Of a stretch of 64,000 bases of DNA, positions 24,454-34,889 are shown in pieces. Position 1 is the stretch's first letter. Every line of letters starts with the position of its first letter. The position numbers and the translations under genes are program-made. The notes under the pieces were generated by a model that was not told where the DNA came from, ran no database searches, and saw only the letters and a program-made list of their open reading frames with translations. The DNA is from Pontederia crassipes (lineage: Eukaryota > Streptophyta > Magnoliopsida > Commelinales > Pontederiaceae): the NCBI GenBank assembly GCA_030549335.1, contig CM060188.1:5456001-5520000 (forward strand), in the 5' to 3' direction.

Positions 24454-27092
24454 CTTTTCCAAATAAATAAATGATTATGCCCTTAGGCTTCGAAATATTA
24501 CAAAGGGAAACGAAAAAAAGAAAAAGAAAACGAATGCCCGCTCTCGAAGGCCTTCCATTTAGTTAAAAACATGGAGGGATCCACGTTGAGTACCCCATAA
24601 ACCTGTGAGTGCACGGCAACTATTTGTTGAAATGCCGAGGAGCGTGAGCAATCCCTCTCCTTAAAGAAGATGAAAAAGTGAGGATTCAAACATCACAACA
24701 GCCCACTCGATTCAGCCGTATTTGGATCGGCATTGCCGCACGTAATTGGCACACTGGCGCCGAGGGAGCCGCGCGCGCGCCCCGAGCAAAATGCTGCAAG
24801 TCGCCGAACCGCCGGGAGCAGCTAGCATGCAGCTGCAGGCGGTCGGAATGCATGGTCCGACACAGCAGCTGTACAAACAACGAAGGATCCCTATCGCTTT
24901 GATAGCAGGCGCAGGAGGAGTTGGAGGAGGAGGAGGAGGACCACCACGCCACCGCCACCGGTACGATGCATGCAGTACATTAAACGTCGACAGCTTCATT
25001 AAAACTCTTAATTACAAGTTCGCTTCTTTTTTCTTTATTTTGTTTTCTCAGGTCTTACATGTATATTATTATAGCTAGGAAAAAAAGAGAGAGAGAGAGA
25101 GAAATGTGTAATTAAATTCATATATATTCGTGAAGAGATGATCCGAATTCATTACTTGGCAACGGTACATTTACTTTGCACTGCAGTCTTTGTCTTGCAT
25201 CAGTTCAGAGTCAGTAGCTCTTAGTTTGCTTGTCCCATGCATTAAAAGCAATCGATAACCACTTGATCATATCATAAGCTATTCATTTATTTATTTGTTT
25301 ATAATCCGTCTTTTGTTATCAGATCAGATCGGACTGGTTGTTGTTTACACGATAACGAAGGACCCCTGAGTTGAATACAATAAAAGAAACCCAAAAAAAA
25401 AAATTTTTTTTTGGGCTATCGGTTTTACGAGTAAAGGAAATTTAATAACATTGAAAATTAATTAATTGATCATATGTACTAGGACAGCAGGAAAAAAAAG
25501 AACTGCTAATTAACACTTTGTGCATGAATTTAGACTTTAAAGTTCACGTACGTATAGTAGTAGTCGTCATCTATAGTGTCTATTTCTTTCGCTCATTAAG
25601 AACGATGAACATGCATGGCGCCTGGATGCATTCAGCTGATGAGGCAACATTAATTTAGACTACATGATCATGTATGTTCAGGTCATGTACGAAAAATTAT
25701 TATGAGATTTGTTCGCAAATAGTGTTGCTGCCATGCCTGTTATATATGCTTCTTGCTGCTTCGTTAACGACACACGTACGTACTCATGCATGCATGATAA
25801 GGCACCTGTTCATAACATGTATAATTGACCTAATCGATCTGTGAATTCTAGCGTTTCATATTTAATTCGGAGTAGAGTACGTTGTACTTTAGGATGAATT
25901 AGTTTCACAAGTTTAAGGACATAAGATCAATATTATTCAAGCTAACTCTTTGCTATTCCCTGTTTCCCCATTATCATCATCACAAGGTGCGGTACAAAGC
26001 TCACATGCGGCTTTGCAAATGAACTCTCACGGGAAGTCTAATGTTTGATTTTAGGGCTCACGAGCCACATCTTCAAACTAGAGCTGTAGACAAGGATAAA
26101 AAAAAAAAAAGAAAAGTGATCGTGGCAAGAAATTAACTACGAGTTGGTTAAACGATCAATCTCTTTCAAGTACCTCTCGATCGATGATAGTGGCACCAAA
26201 AAGCATGATCCCACAAATTTGGATTTTATAACCATTATATTGCATCTTCAAAAACTCCCTATCTTGAATTTTAGTAATCTAGCGTTGACAATTGTTGTAC
26301 TACCAAAAGTACTAAAAGAACAAGGTGGCAAATTTAGGGCCACGGAAGGGAGACATTTTGCCTGGCTAATATAGCTGCGTACCGTGGGGAACTGGGTTGC
26401 ATGATCAGCAAATTCCAGCTCAACAAACTAAATTTGGACACATTTATCTTAACTTCGTCTCTTTATAATCGAACGTAGACAGATCCATTAGCCACGCATG
26501 CATCCATCAACTAAAGTTCTAGATCGATGTGGATTAGCATTGTGCTTGGCGTTGACAAGGCTGCATTGTTGAACAGGTCATCCTACTCATAAATGCACCA
26601 CCATATCCGTTGAAACAATTCAAGTTTATCTTTGCTTTTATTTGGTAGACCTTGCAGAGCTTAATTAATTTCTAAAAGTCGAGGCCCATCACCCATGAAC
26701 TACCAGTCATAATAAATTTCCTGTACACATATATATATACAATATTAATTAGTTTAACCTCTTCATTTATTCATCACAAGTGTATGCTTGTAGTCTCAAT
26801 TAAATGCGTGCTTGAGTTTTCTTTCTCACTCCTTTGGTCATCATCATATTATTTTTTATTTTATTTTTCTTCTCCATGTTCCCTTGGCATGAAGGCAACA
26901 TTGTCGGTGATGATAAATGGAGGAGATAAGTTTCTGTCTCCGGAAAGTGATCCTACGGAAGGCTCGTAGAAAAGGACCACTTCCTAATCAAGCCCCATTT
27001 CTAACTAGTTCTTGTTCCTGTTTAATCGAGGATCGATCGTAAATGACTATCCTTGTCAATCTCATGTTTTTTGTCAGTTGTTAATTAAGAGC

Positions 27093-27138
<46 letters not shown>
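27093..27138. repeat. (TA)n with TG interruptions
   Basis: About 46 bases of TA repeats broken twice by TG. Confidence 0.95.
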
Positions 27139-28352
27139 GGGTTGCTCATCACCATTGAATAATAGAGTTGAAACAACACCAGTACTTGGCATGCACAGAC
27201 AACATTACTCAAGTCTGCAGTTGGGGTGAACCGCAAAGAAAATTTTACCCAACACATGCAAATGGACTCGACACAAGTTAATTGAATAATATTATTTAAA
27301 TATTTATCCGATCATTTCGAATATTTTTTTACAATCGAAAAAAAAAATAAAGTTGTACGTGCTTGCATGGATTCATGGCTAAGTACGTCAGACCAATGAG
27401 ATCGATTTTACCCAAGGCATGCAACTGGACAAATGAGATCGATTGTTTAAAATATTAAATTTCGGGAAACATAATCGCAAGTGAGTCGCTGTTGTTGTTT
27501 TGAACAGTTATAGGCAGGCAGAGGAGGCTCTGAGGCTTTGTTCCCCCATCGAGATAGGATTTTATTATTTTTCGTGAGAATATAGCACGTTGTGTATGAG
27601 ATCGAACTTTAAGCGGCGCTTCATTTGCATAACTCTTTAATAACCTAATTATATTTGGCATCGCAATGAAAACATTCTAAAATAGGAACATTTAAAATAA
27701 AATATAGCAAAAGATTTCATATGCATGTAAATTCAGGATAACATCATCTAGCCGGCCATGAATTATGTAACTCTAATATCAAAGACCTAATAAATATAAT
27801 ACAAATAACATAAAGAGTTTATATCAAAATCTACAACTCAAGACACATAAACCATATATATACGTAACTCACGTAAGAGTTCAACATTAAAATGAAATAC
27901 TATATAAGATAACTTGGATCATGGGCTCAATCCTTACTTATGCAATCGTCATCGTCATGAGACCACTACCATTGAGCCTAAGCCTCACTCGTAACTGTAC
28001 AAATCCATGAAGTACATGAGATTTTTCTTATTAGAATATATTGAGGCTCATGCATGTTGTGAATCTATAACATGATTTTTATGGCATATGTATTGAAACA
28101 TAATAAGAACATAAGAAACATACATGCTATGAAATATATATGCGCTCTATATGACATGTGAACAATCATTATAGCAAGTCAAGATCATCATGTAATATCA
28201 TTAAACATTATGCTATGGCATATCATAAGCTCATCTTTACTTAACTTTAACATCTTTATTTGTAACGTCATATAATAATGGAACATACATTTGCATCATC
28301 TTTGGTGCATGGATCATCATCTTCATTTTTATGTCCCAAATCATTTTAATTT

Positions 28353-28371
28353 GGGGGGGGGGGGGGGGGGG
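28353..28371. repeat. G homopolymer, 19 bases
   Basis: Nineteen consecutive G residues on the plus strand, in otherwise AT-rich DNA about 270 bp upstream of the uL18 start codon. Confidence 0.95.
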
Positions 28372-28497
28372 CAAAGTATAATTTTATTTTATAACTATAT
28401 AATATTTATATATTAACATACTATAGAGGGAGAGAAGAAGAAGACAGAAAAATAAACTAAAATGTGGAAAAAAACATTAATGGGTTATTTATGCACA

Positions 28498-28510
28498 TGG
28501 GCTAAGCCCA
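28498..28510. promoter_or_regulatory. inverted pair of Site II-like elements
   Basis: TGGGCT and its complement AGCCCA stand one base apart, 128-140 bp upstream of the uL18 ATG. TGGGCY 'Site II' elements are well known in promoters of plant ribosomal-protein and organelle-biogenesis genes, which fits the gene downstream. The functional claim is inference. Confidence 0.5.
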
Positions 28511-28637
28511 TCAGACAGTTTTCAGACTGTCCATTCCGTCCCGATAGCATCGTTCGACATCCGAGTCTTCATCTCCTTCGATCTCCGCTCGCGTCTCCCT
28601 CCCGCGCAGCTCATCAGTACGCACGGCGCAAGATCTC

Positions 28638-31449
28638 ATGGCTCTATTGTCGGCCGCGGTCGCCTCCTGCTCTGCTTCCTCGGGTGCTCCTCCTTGCCCT
28701 TCGTCCTCGCTCGGGTTTCCTTGTGGGAACTCTTGGAGAAGTCGGCCCTGTTCGCTTTCCTGGTCCTCGTCGATTCCACTCGTCAGCATCTCCTCGCAGG
28801 AGCTGCAGCAGTGCCCCAAGGCAACATCTTTCCAAATACCTCGTCGGCAGGTCAGTCGTCGTTCCCCTTGTCTGCTCGCTGTGTTTGCTTTATATGCAAA
28901 CGCCGGGTTCAGGTAGTAGATTAAACTAAGGACGTGCGCCCCCGGTGGGTTGTAGAGTATAATGCAGGTAGATTTGAACCTTTCCCTTGAGGCGGTATTA
29001 GCGATGTAGTTTCAAGGCCGTATGATAAAGATGGTCCGAATTGGTTCGAAATAGCATTACATTTCTCGGGAGGTTTCGGAGGTATGCGTGTTGTTTGTGT
29101 ATATGACGCAGACAGTGGTGTGTAGTTTATGTTGGATGAATTAGATTATTCATTTAGAAAACTTAGTGTCGTTTAGGAATCTTGCCAGTTGTGATGAACT
29201 TTTTTATTTTTTTAAAGAAGTTGTGATGAACTGAAGATTGGACAGAAAACTACATGATACAACAACAACAACAACAACAAAGCCTTATCCCACTAGGTGG
29301 GGTCGGCTACATGGATCATACGACACCATTCCGCTCTATTAGTAACCAAATCTTTCGGTATATTATTCACCTACATGATGTTGTGAATAATATTTTCCTA
29401 TTTTAGCGAACTATGGAAGGCATTTGCCTAAAAAATAGAAAACAAAAATTAAAGTGAATCATCCATTCATCCTCACAAAGGTGGTGAATTAAAATTTGAC
29501 CTGTACATGCTGTGAATAGTTACCTGCAGGTTTTGTTAAATTGGGACTGGCATCATGCCCTCCCAGGCTCCCAGCACCGTGGAAGTTATTTGTGTTTGAT
29601 GGTCATAAGACAAGTAAATCATGGTTCTCATGATGCTAATGTCAAATGTCTCTGCATGATCCACGGAGGTTTCACTTAAAAAATTCAGATTTCAGTAAGG
29701 CAGATTTTAGGCATGGTAACAAGAAAAATCAACCAATAGTATTCTATTTTAGGTCACACCATAATCAGAGCTCGCTAGATATTATAACTGTGAGCAGCAA
29801 AGCCAACATAAACGAGCCTGGTGGTTAGGTAGGTACCTTGATCTACTACTATGGAACCTTTCTAGTTATTTTTAATATTAGAAAGATCAAATTGAAGCAG
29901 AGAAAGGATATGAAATGAAGAAATAAGATATGAAGTACATCTCATGTTGTCATAAATGTTAGGTTAGAAGCATCTTTACTTGGCTAAATCCTGCAACTTT
30001 AGGGTTTTTTTTTTAGGAGATGCAACTTTAGGGTTTTAAAACTTGTATGTTTATTATTTTGTCCGATTCCACCGGTATAGCCACTAACCATTATATTTAG
30101 ATAGCCGGAGAGGCTTTGTTATTTACTAATGTCCTTTTGAGTTGATTAATAGTTTTGCAAGATAATTTGCGTATTGAGAAAGGTTCTTTTGTGTATTGTG
30201 CTTGGTTAAGCAGCATCCTCCGTTTTTCCTGGGTGTTTGATTTAAATTCAGTCTTACACACTTGTTATCGAATTATGCAGAAAAGCTGTGTTAGCATTAG
30301 ATGAGGCAAAATATTTGATTGTTTTGCGTAGTTAATCTCAATAGAACAATTATTTATACACTGGATTCATTTGATAAAAATAGATATTTTTAATTTCTCT
30401 CCTAAAAAAAAGATATTTTTAATTTCTAATGCAATATAAACTAAACAAAATTTTGATATTGCTTATATAAATTCACAAAATCTATATATTCACAGTTAAC
30501 ACTATATTTAATGTTTTAATCATTTATGTAAAATAAAATGGTGTCTATTAGACTCGATTATTCATTCAATAGGAATAGAAAGGTTAGGTGCAAAACAAAT
30601 TTTCAGTAATCAGGTATCTCATAAGCAGGGATTCAGCCTTTGTTACCTGCCAACATCAGTAATCATTCATTTAATTAATATCACTACCCATATAATCCCC
30701 TTTATGTGAGTATTTGGACAGAGAAGCAAAAACGGGGGGTGGGGCGATATAAAAATACCATGCTAACTTAGTTAAGGGGTGTCAAATTGAGTATTTATTT
30801 CTAATATGTACTGTTTTTTCATAGCTCTTTGCTATACGGACATTTTGGTTATTTACACATTTAGGTTTCTTCAATGTCCGAAATTGAGGGAGAGGAAGAT
30901 TGCTCGTTTGATGACCGAGTGGTCATAAGTTCAAGGTCTAGCTGTTCAAGGCATGGAGTTTGACATTTAGATGTTTGAAATGATGAGATGATAGATATTT
31001 ACATTTCCAAGCAAGAATTCTTTTAATTATGTTTTCCTTTGATAAATTTTCAGGTAGGTGTTGTCCATGCTGCTTGGACTCGGAGATCCCGCGGTGAAGC
31101 TGCCAAGAGACCAAATAAGAAATCATGGAAACAGAGAACCGACATGTATATGCGACCTTTCATGCTGAATGTTTTCTTCTCCAAGAGATTCATTCATGCA
31201 AAGGTGGTGCACAGAGGAACAAGCAAAGTGATATCGGTTGCGAGCACTAATGCGAAGGATCTACGGAATAATTTGCCATCCCTGGTCAATAATGATGCCT
31301 GCAGAACCATCGGTCAATTGATTGCCGAAAGATCAATGGAAGCAGATGTATTTGCTATGTCATATGAACCCAAGAAAGACGAGAGGATCGAAGGCAAGCT
31401 TGGTATTGTCATTGACACTATAAAAGAGAACGGGATAATCTTTGTGTAG
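28638..31449 (+). CDS. uL18-family (L18p/L5e) protein, organellar type
   Basis: Exon 1 (28638-28850) and exon 2 (31054-31449) join in phase 0 to 202 aa. Exon 1 encodes a Ser/Ala/Pro/Cys-rich leader of 71 aa with almost no acidic residues (MALLSAAVASC...), typical of an organellar targeting peptide. Exon 2 begins VGVVHAAWTRRSR and carries the uL18 fold with conserved stretches RFIHAKVVHRGTSKVISVAS and ADVFAMSYEPKKDERIEGKL, ending IVIDTIKENGIIFV. uL18 proteins bind 5S rRNA or its site in the large ribosomal subunit; this nuclear gene most resembles the divergent plant 'ribosomal L18p/L5e family' proteins likely sent to mitochondria or plastids. The intron of 2.2 kb holds a small antisense RTE fragment. 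Exon 2 is secure; exon 1 is chosen from phase, donor and composition and is less sure. Confidence 0.78.
29259..29370 (-). mobile_element. RTE 3'-end fragment (copy 2), 112 bp
   Basis: Reverse complement of the last ~110 bp of the RTE copies at 6.3 and 53.1 kb, including the end of the ORF and the short triplet tail, here (AAC)n on the plus strand. It is flanked by ctacatgat at 29250-29258 and 29371-29379, a 9-bp target-site duplication, so it is an extremely 5'-truncated insertion rather than a deletion remnant. It lies in the uL18 intron, antisense to the gene. Confidence 0.9.
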
Positions 31450-33169
31450 ATGAACATCTTAGTATATCTGGTCTCTGCCATATATTTATGCATCATTGAG
31501 ACACTCAGGACTTCCAAGAGAGCCCCTCTGGGATTCACTTTCAGGACATTTTTGTAGTTATAAATCTCAACCCGAGCAACATATATTACGATTCTGTTTG
31601 ACAATATTAGTGATTTAATCAGAGGATAGTAATTCAATTAGAACATAGCGATTTGATTAGAATGTAGCGGATAGCGAATAACAATTTGTTCATAAATTTA
31701 ACAAAAACAATTTGGTACACATAACAATTAAATTAGTGTATTCTATAAAATGTGTAAGATATAATTTAGTATCATTTTTATAAATTCATAAAAAAATAAT
31801 TTATAATATTTTATTCTAATTACTAATATCTAAAAATATTTTTTAATATAAAATATTGATTATTTCAAAATAAAAATTTTATTAGGTTGTAAGTAAAATT
31901 AAAGATGTGATATATTAAGATATAAATAGTATATGATGTTTAATAATAAAATATTTTCTTTAAAAAATGAGGATATAGTAAACATAAAATATCAAATCGT
32001 TATTTTTATACTCTATAAGAATTAGTACGAATAATTTATAGCATTTTAATTCTAACAAAATATTATTTGCTATTAATTTTTTTATTTTTTTTAGGTGCGC
32101 CAAAGTAATAACACGGAAAAACAAGCTGATTGGCCCAGCGAATGACAGAACCAAAAGTAGTGTCGATTCCTCTTTAATCACGGCCAAAATGCTGCCACTA
32201 GATCTTTCTTTTTTCGTAGAAATATTTGTTTTTGGTTGGAGAAAGTAAATATATTAATCATCAGGATGTACTAAATATTTATTGTTGTTAAATTTTTGCC
32301 ATTTTTCACTTATTACTCGAGAATATTTCAAATATTCAGATCGGGTTCAGATTGATATGAAAAAAATACGACTTATTCTAAGCTGGGATTGATCCGAGTA
32401 AAAAAAATCAGTTTCATTCATAATTTAATTATTTGATATTAAGTATATAAATATATATGATATATTATGACATTTGTTTATATCTTATAATATATATAGT
32501 ACTTATATGATGTGTAAAATGATCTTCATGATAATAAATAATGATTTTATATCAATTATAGTTAATACTCATAATTTATTTAAAACATGTTATTGAAAAA
32601 ATAAGTTAAAATCGGTTTAATTTTGAATCGATTTGGAATGATTCGCTCTTTGACCCGACCGAATATGTTGCGAGATTGGATCCAAATTTCTAACAACGAA
32701 TGATCGGAATTAATAAAATAATCCTATATTTATTTACCTTAAATATGAACTTGGTCAAGACCATTAAAATTCAATTGGGATAAATCGAAGTGAAGACTAT
32801 TATTTTTTTCTTTTTTTTTTTGCATGTTTAGTATATATTAGAACAGTTTTAACGTTCAAGAAAATAAAAATAAAAATAAATTATAGTTATTTATAAATAA
32901 AATATTTGTAAATTAAGTACAGTCCATATATGTGAATGAGTGAATCCATCTTGGTTCACATAATCCACAATCCCATAAAATAAGGTTATCGGTTACCAAC
33001 CCCTTTATTCCATTAGCACTGAGGATAGAAATTTATTCCATTCATAGAAAGACGCTACTACAAAAGCTAAGATGCGGTGCAGATCGCATGCATTCTCTCC
33101 ATGCCCATTACCTCGAGATTAAGGTAGAACAGAAAGAGCATTATAACATATCGTAAATATGAGAGCCCA
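31450..33169. other. AT-rich spacer
   Basis: Contains the uL18 3' UTR at its left and the 3' UTR of the cysteine-rich gene at its right. The middle is AT-rich with no exon-like segment on either strand. Confidence 0.6.
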
Positions 33170-33609
33170 TCACTGACAGTTGTCGCAGTTACAAGCCGTG
33201 GCCATCAGGGAGCACTGGCCGGGAGGCTTCCCGGGGAGATTACAGAAGAGCTCATAGCAGCACTTGGTCGCAACGCAATTGCTCCGGCTCCGGTCGCAGC
33301 ACTGGCAATCGGAGCATTCCTTGAACGGCGGGCCGCCGACGGCGAGTTCTTCGATCGGAACCTTGTGGCCGGCATCGTAGTAGTCCAGGAGACCTACCGG
33401 GAAGTACTCAACGACTGAGCTCTTCTCCGACGACGCGACGGCTGCTGCATCTGCATGCACCAGGAGATGGACAAAATGATGATTAATTCGCTTAAAGTTG
33501 ATATATTGACGACGTACGTGGATTGAAAAGTTTCTTACGTACCGCTGGTGGTAGTGGTGGCGAGGAGAAGAGCGAGTGCAAGCATGACTGCTATGACCAG
33601 TCTATCCAT
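33170..33609 (-). CDS. small secreted cysteine-rich protein (DUF7866-like)
   Basis: Exon 1 (33609-33543) and exon 2 (33450-33170) join to 115 aa. Residues 1-22 are a classic signal peptide (MDRLVIAVMLALALLLATTT). The mature part has an acidic/neutral linker, then a C-terminal domain with twelve cysteines in the order ECxDCxCC, NCx4CC, FCNLPGKPPGQC, ACNCDNC. The CNLPGKPPG core and Cys spacing match what I recall as a plant-only domain of unknown function (DUF7866). Even cysteine number and export suggest a disulphide-bonded apoplastic protein. The exon junction makes a GAT codon, and splice sites are GT-AG. No biochemical role is known to me, and I do not claim an antimicrobial or signalling activity. 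Confidence 0.82.
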
Positions 33610-33703
33610 GGAGGGCAAGAGATGTGGTGTTGACTGCGTAAACAGTTCAAAGTTTTTTTTTTATGTATATGTTCTGGATGATGAAGATAGCGAGTATTAT
33701 TCG

Positions 33704-33712
33704 TTTAAATAG
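33704..33712 (-). promoter_or_regulatory. TATA-like box of the cysteine-rich gene
   Basis: On the minus strand the sequence reads ctatttaaa about 95-100 bases upstream of the start codon, a plausible distance allowing for a short 5' UTR. Confidence 0.4.
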
Positions 33713-34079
33713 GGGTGGGTTGACTTCTCCGTTTCGTTTTCCGATTAATTATTTTGATTCACATTTATCTGCATAATAAAGTGTAATCGAATCAGTGATT
33801 TGATTTTGAGAAAGGATGATTCCTGGCGTGCACAAATTTGAAATGGCACAATACGGAAAGAAAGAAAGAAGAGAATATGGATTTCCATCTATACATTGAT
33901 CCGTATCGGAATTTCCTTTTTTTATCTTTTTTTTCATCATTTAATTTTTCAGCAGTAAATTCTCAATTTTAATTTTGGCAGCCTGTGAAAAAATTATTTT
34001 AATTCATTTTCATTAAAATCTCCCGAAAATGGAGGCCAATATAATTTTTTTGTTAAACGCTGCCAGCAATGAATCTATA

Positions 34080-34380
34080 AGGTAAATTACACCAAATACC
34101 CTCCAACTTTCAAGTTTGCTCAGCGATGCCCTCCAACTTCACTTTGTAACAACGATGCCCTCCATCTTCTAACTTGTTGCATGGAATGCCCTCCCGATCG
34201 GGAGTAGCTAGTTTCCCAGTCGGTCCGCTGACGTGGCGAATCACTCTCTCCGCCATGTAGAAGAGCATTTGACATGGCGGTACCACATCAACAAATTAAT
34301 AATAAAATATTAAAAAAGTCATTTCTTCTCTCCCATCCTCGTCTCCGGCAAACCCACGTCGGCGAAGAGCAAAGGGGGGC
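34080..34380 (+). repeat. left terminal inverted repeat of the MULE-like element
   Basis: Pairs with 39995-40316. The arms differ by scattered substitutions and by an extra ~25-bp AT-rich stretch in the right arm. Confidence 0.88.
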
Positions 34381-34560
34381 CTCGCCCCCCTTTGCGACCT
34401 CCGACGAGATCGTAGAGGGGGGGCGAGGACCCCTCTTTTGCTGTTCGCCAAAGGTCGGGGGGGCTTGCTGTTCGCCGGCGCGGGCAAAGAGGGGGCCTTG
34501 TCCCCCCTCTGCGACCTCCACCCCCCCCCCCTTTGTTTGCCGCTGTGGGCAAAGGGGATG

Positions 34561-34766
34561 TGAATGAAATTTAGTGCGATTTCGGGGCTCTCAACAGGCG
34601 ATATGTTCCGACTTCGATCGAAGTCTTTTTGTAGCGCACGTTCCATCGCTTACTCCGCCCCATTTCGTTGCTCGTTCCGCCGATGTCGTACATCCGCTTG
34701 AAGCGATCGATGGTGGAGCGAATCTCACGCTCCCGTTGATGACCACGAAGGTCACATATCATTACA
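34561..34766 (-). repeat. 3' LTR of the copia element (206 bp)
   Basis: Direct repeat of 39747-39961, with TG...CA ends. Confidence 0.92.
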
Positions 34767-34777
34767 TCTCCCACTTG
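34767..34777 (-). other. polypurine tract of the copia element
   Basis: On the minus strand caagtgggaga sits directly before the 3' LTR, the usual place and form for plus-strand priming in plant Copia elements. Confidence 0.8.
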
Positions 34778-34889
34778 ACCAATGTGGTCATGCAATTCCA
34801 ACACTTTCATTATCCATATAGTGTTATCGCGACTTTACTACTCCCACTATTCATGAGGTATTAATAGGAGATGAAATTTTCTTTTTGAC

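Larger units (their letters stand above)
22465..24680. other. APRR2-like upstream region and spacer
   Basis: The first few hundred bases should hold the APRR2-like 5' UTR and promoter; a GA/CT-rich tract at 23062-23120 lies about 600 bp upstream of the start codon. The rest is AT-rich, with a palindromic 'gatcacgat' patch near 23560-23660. No gene is seen. Confidence 0.5.
24681..28497. other. gene-free spacer
   Basis: A small GC-rich island at 24720-24970 gives overlapping ORFs on both strands with low-complexity Gly/Pro content; none resembles a known protein. The rest to 28.4 kb is AT-rich. A 61-aa ORF at 26784-26969 has a hydrophobic N-terminal half but no recognisable mature part. I call no gene here. 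Confidence 0.5.

Noticed and set aside
24686..25078. Overlapping ORFs on both strands in a GC-rich island
   Set aside because: Gly/Pro/Arg low-complexity translations in several frames and no splice-supported continuation.
24960..25800. Search for a microRNA precursor
   Set aside because: None of the conserved plant mature microRNA sequences I remember was seen by eye, although hairpin prediction was not possible.
26784..26969. 61-aa ORF with a hydrophobic N-terminus, considered as a secreted peptide gene
   Set aside because: The hydrophobic part is too long and aromatic for a clear signal peptide, and no known peptide motif follows.
27455..27661. 68-aa minus-strand ORF
   Set aside because: No recognisable domain; AT-rich context; consistent with chance.
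28462..28929. 155-aa plus-strand ORF over the uL18 promoter and first exon
   Set aside because: Out of phase with the uL18 exon 2 and composed of Pro/Arg/Ser runs; the frame starting at 28638 splices correctly.
34274..34646. Several ORFs across the MULE-like left arm
   Set aside because: They arise from GC-rich inverted-repeat sequence and cross the TIR and LTR boundaries.
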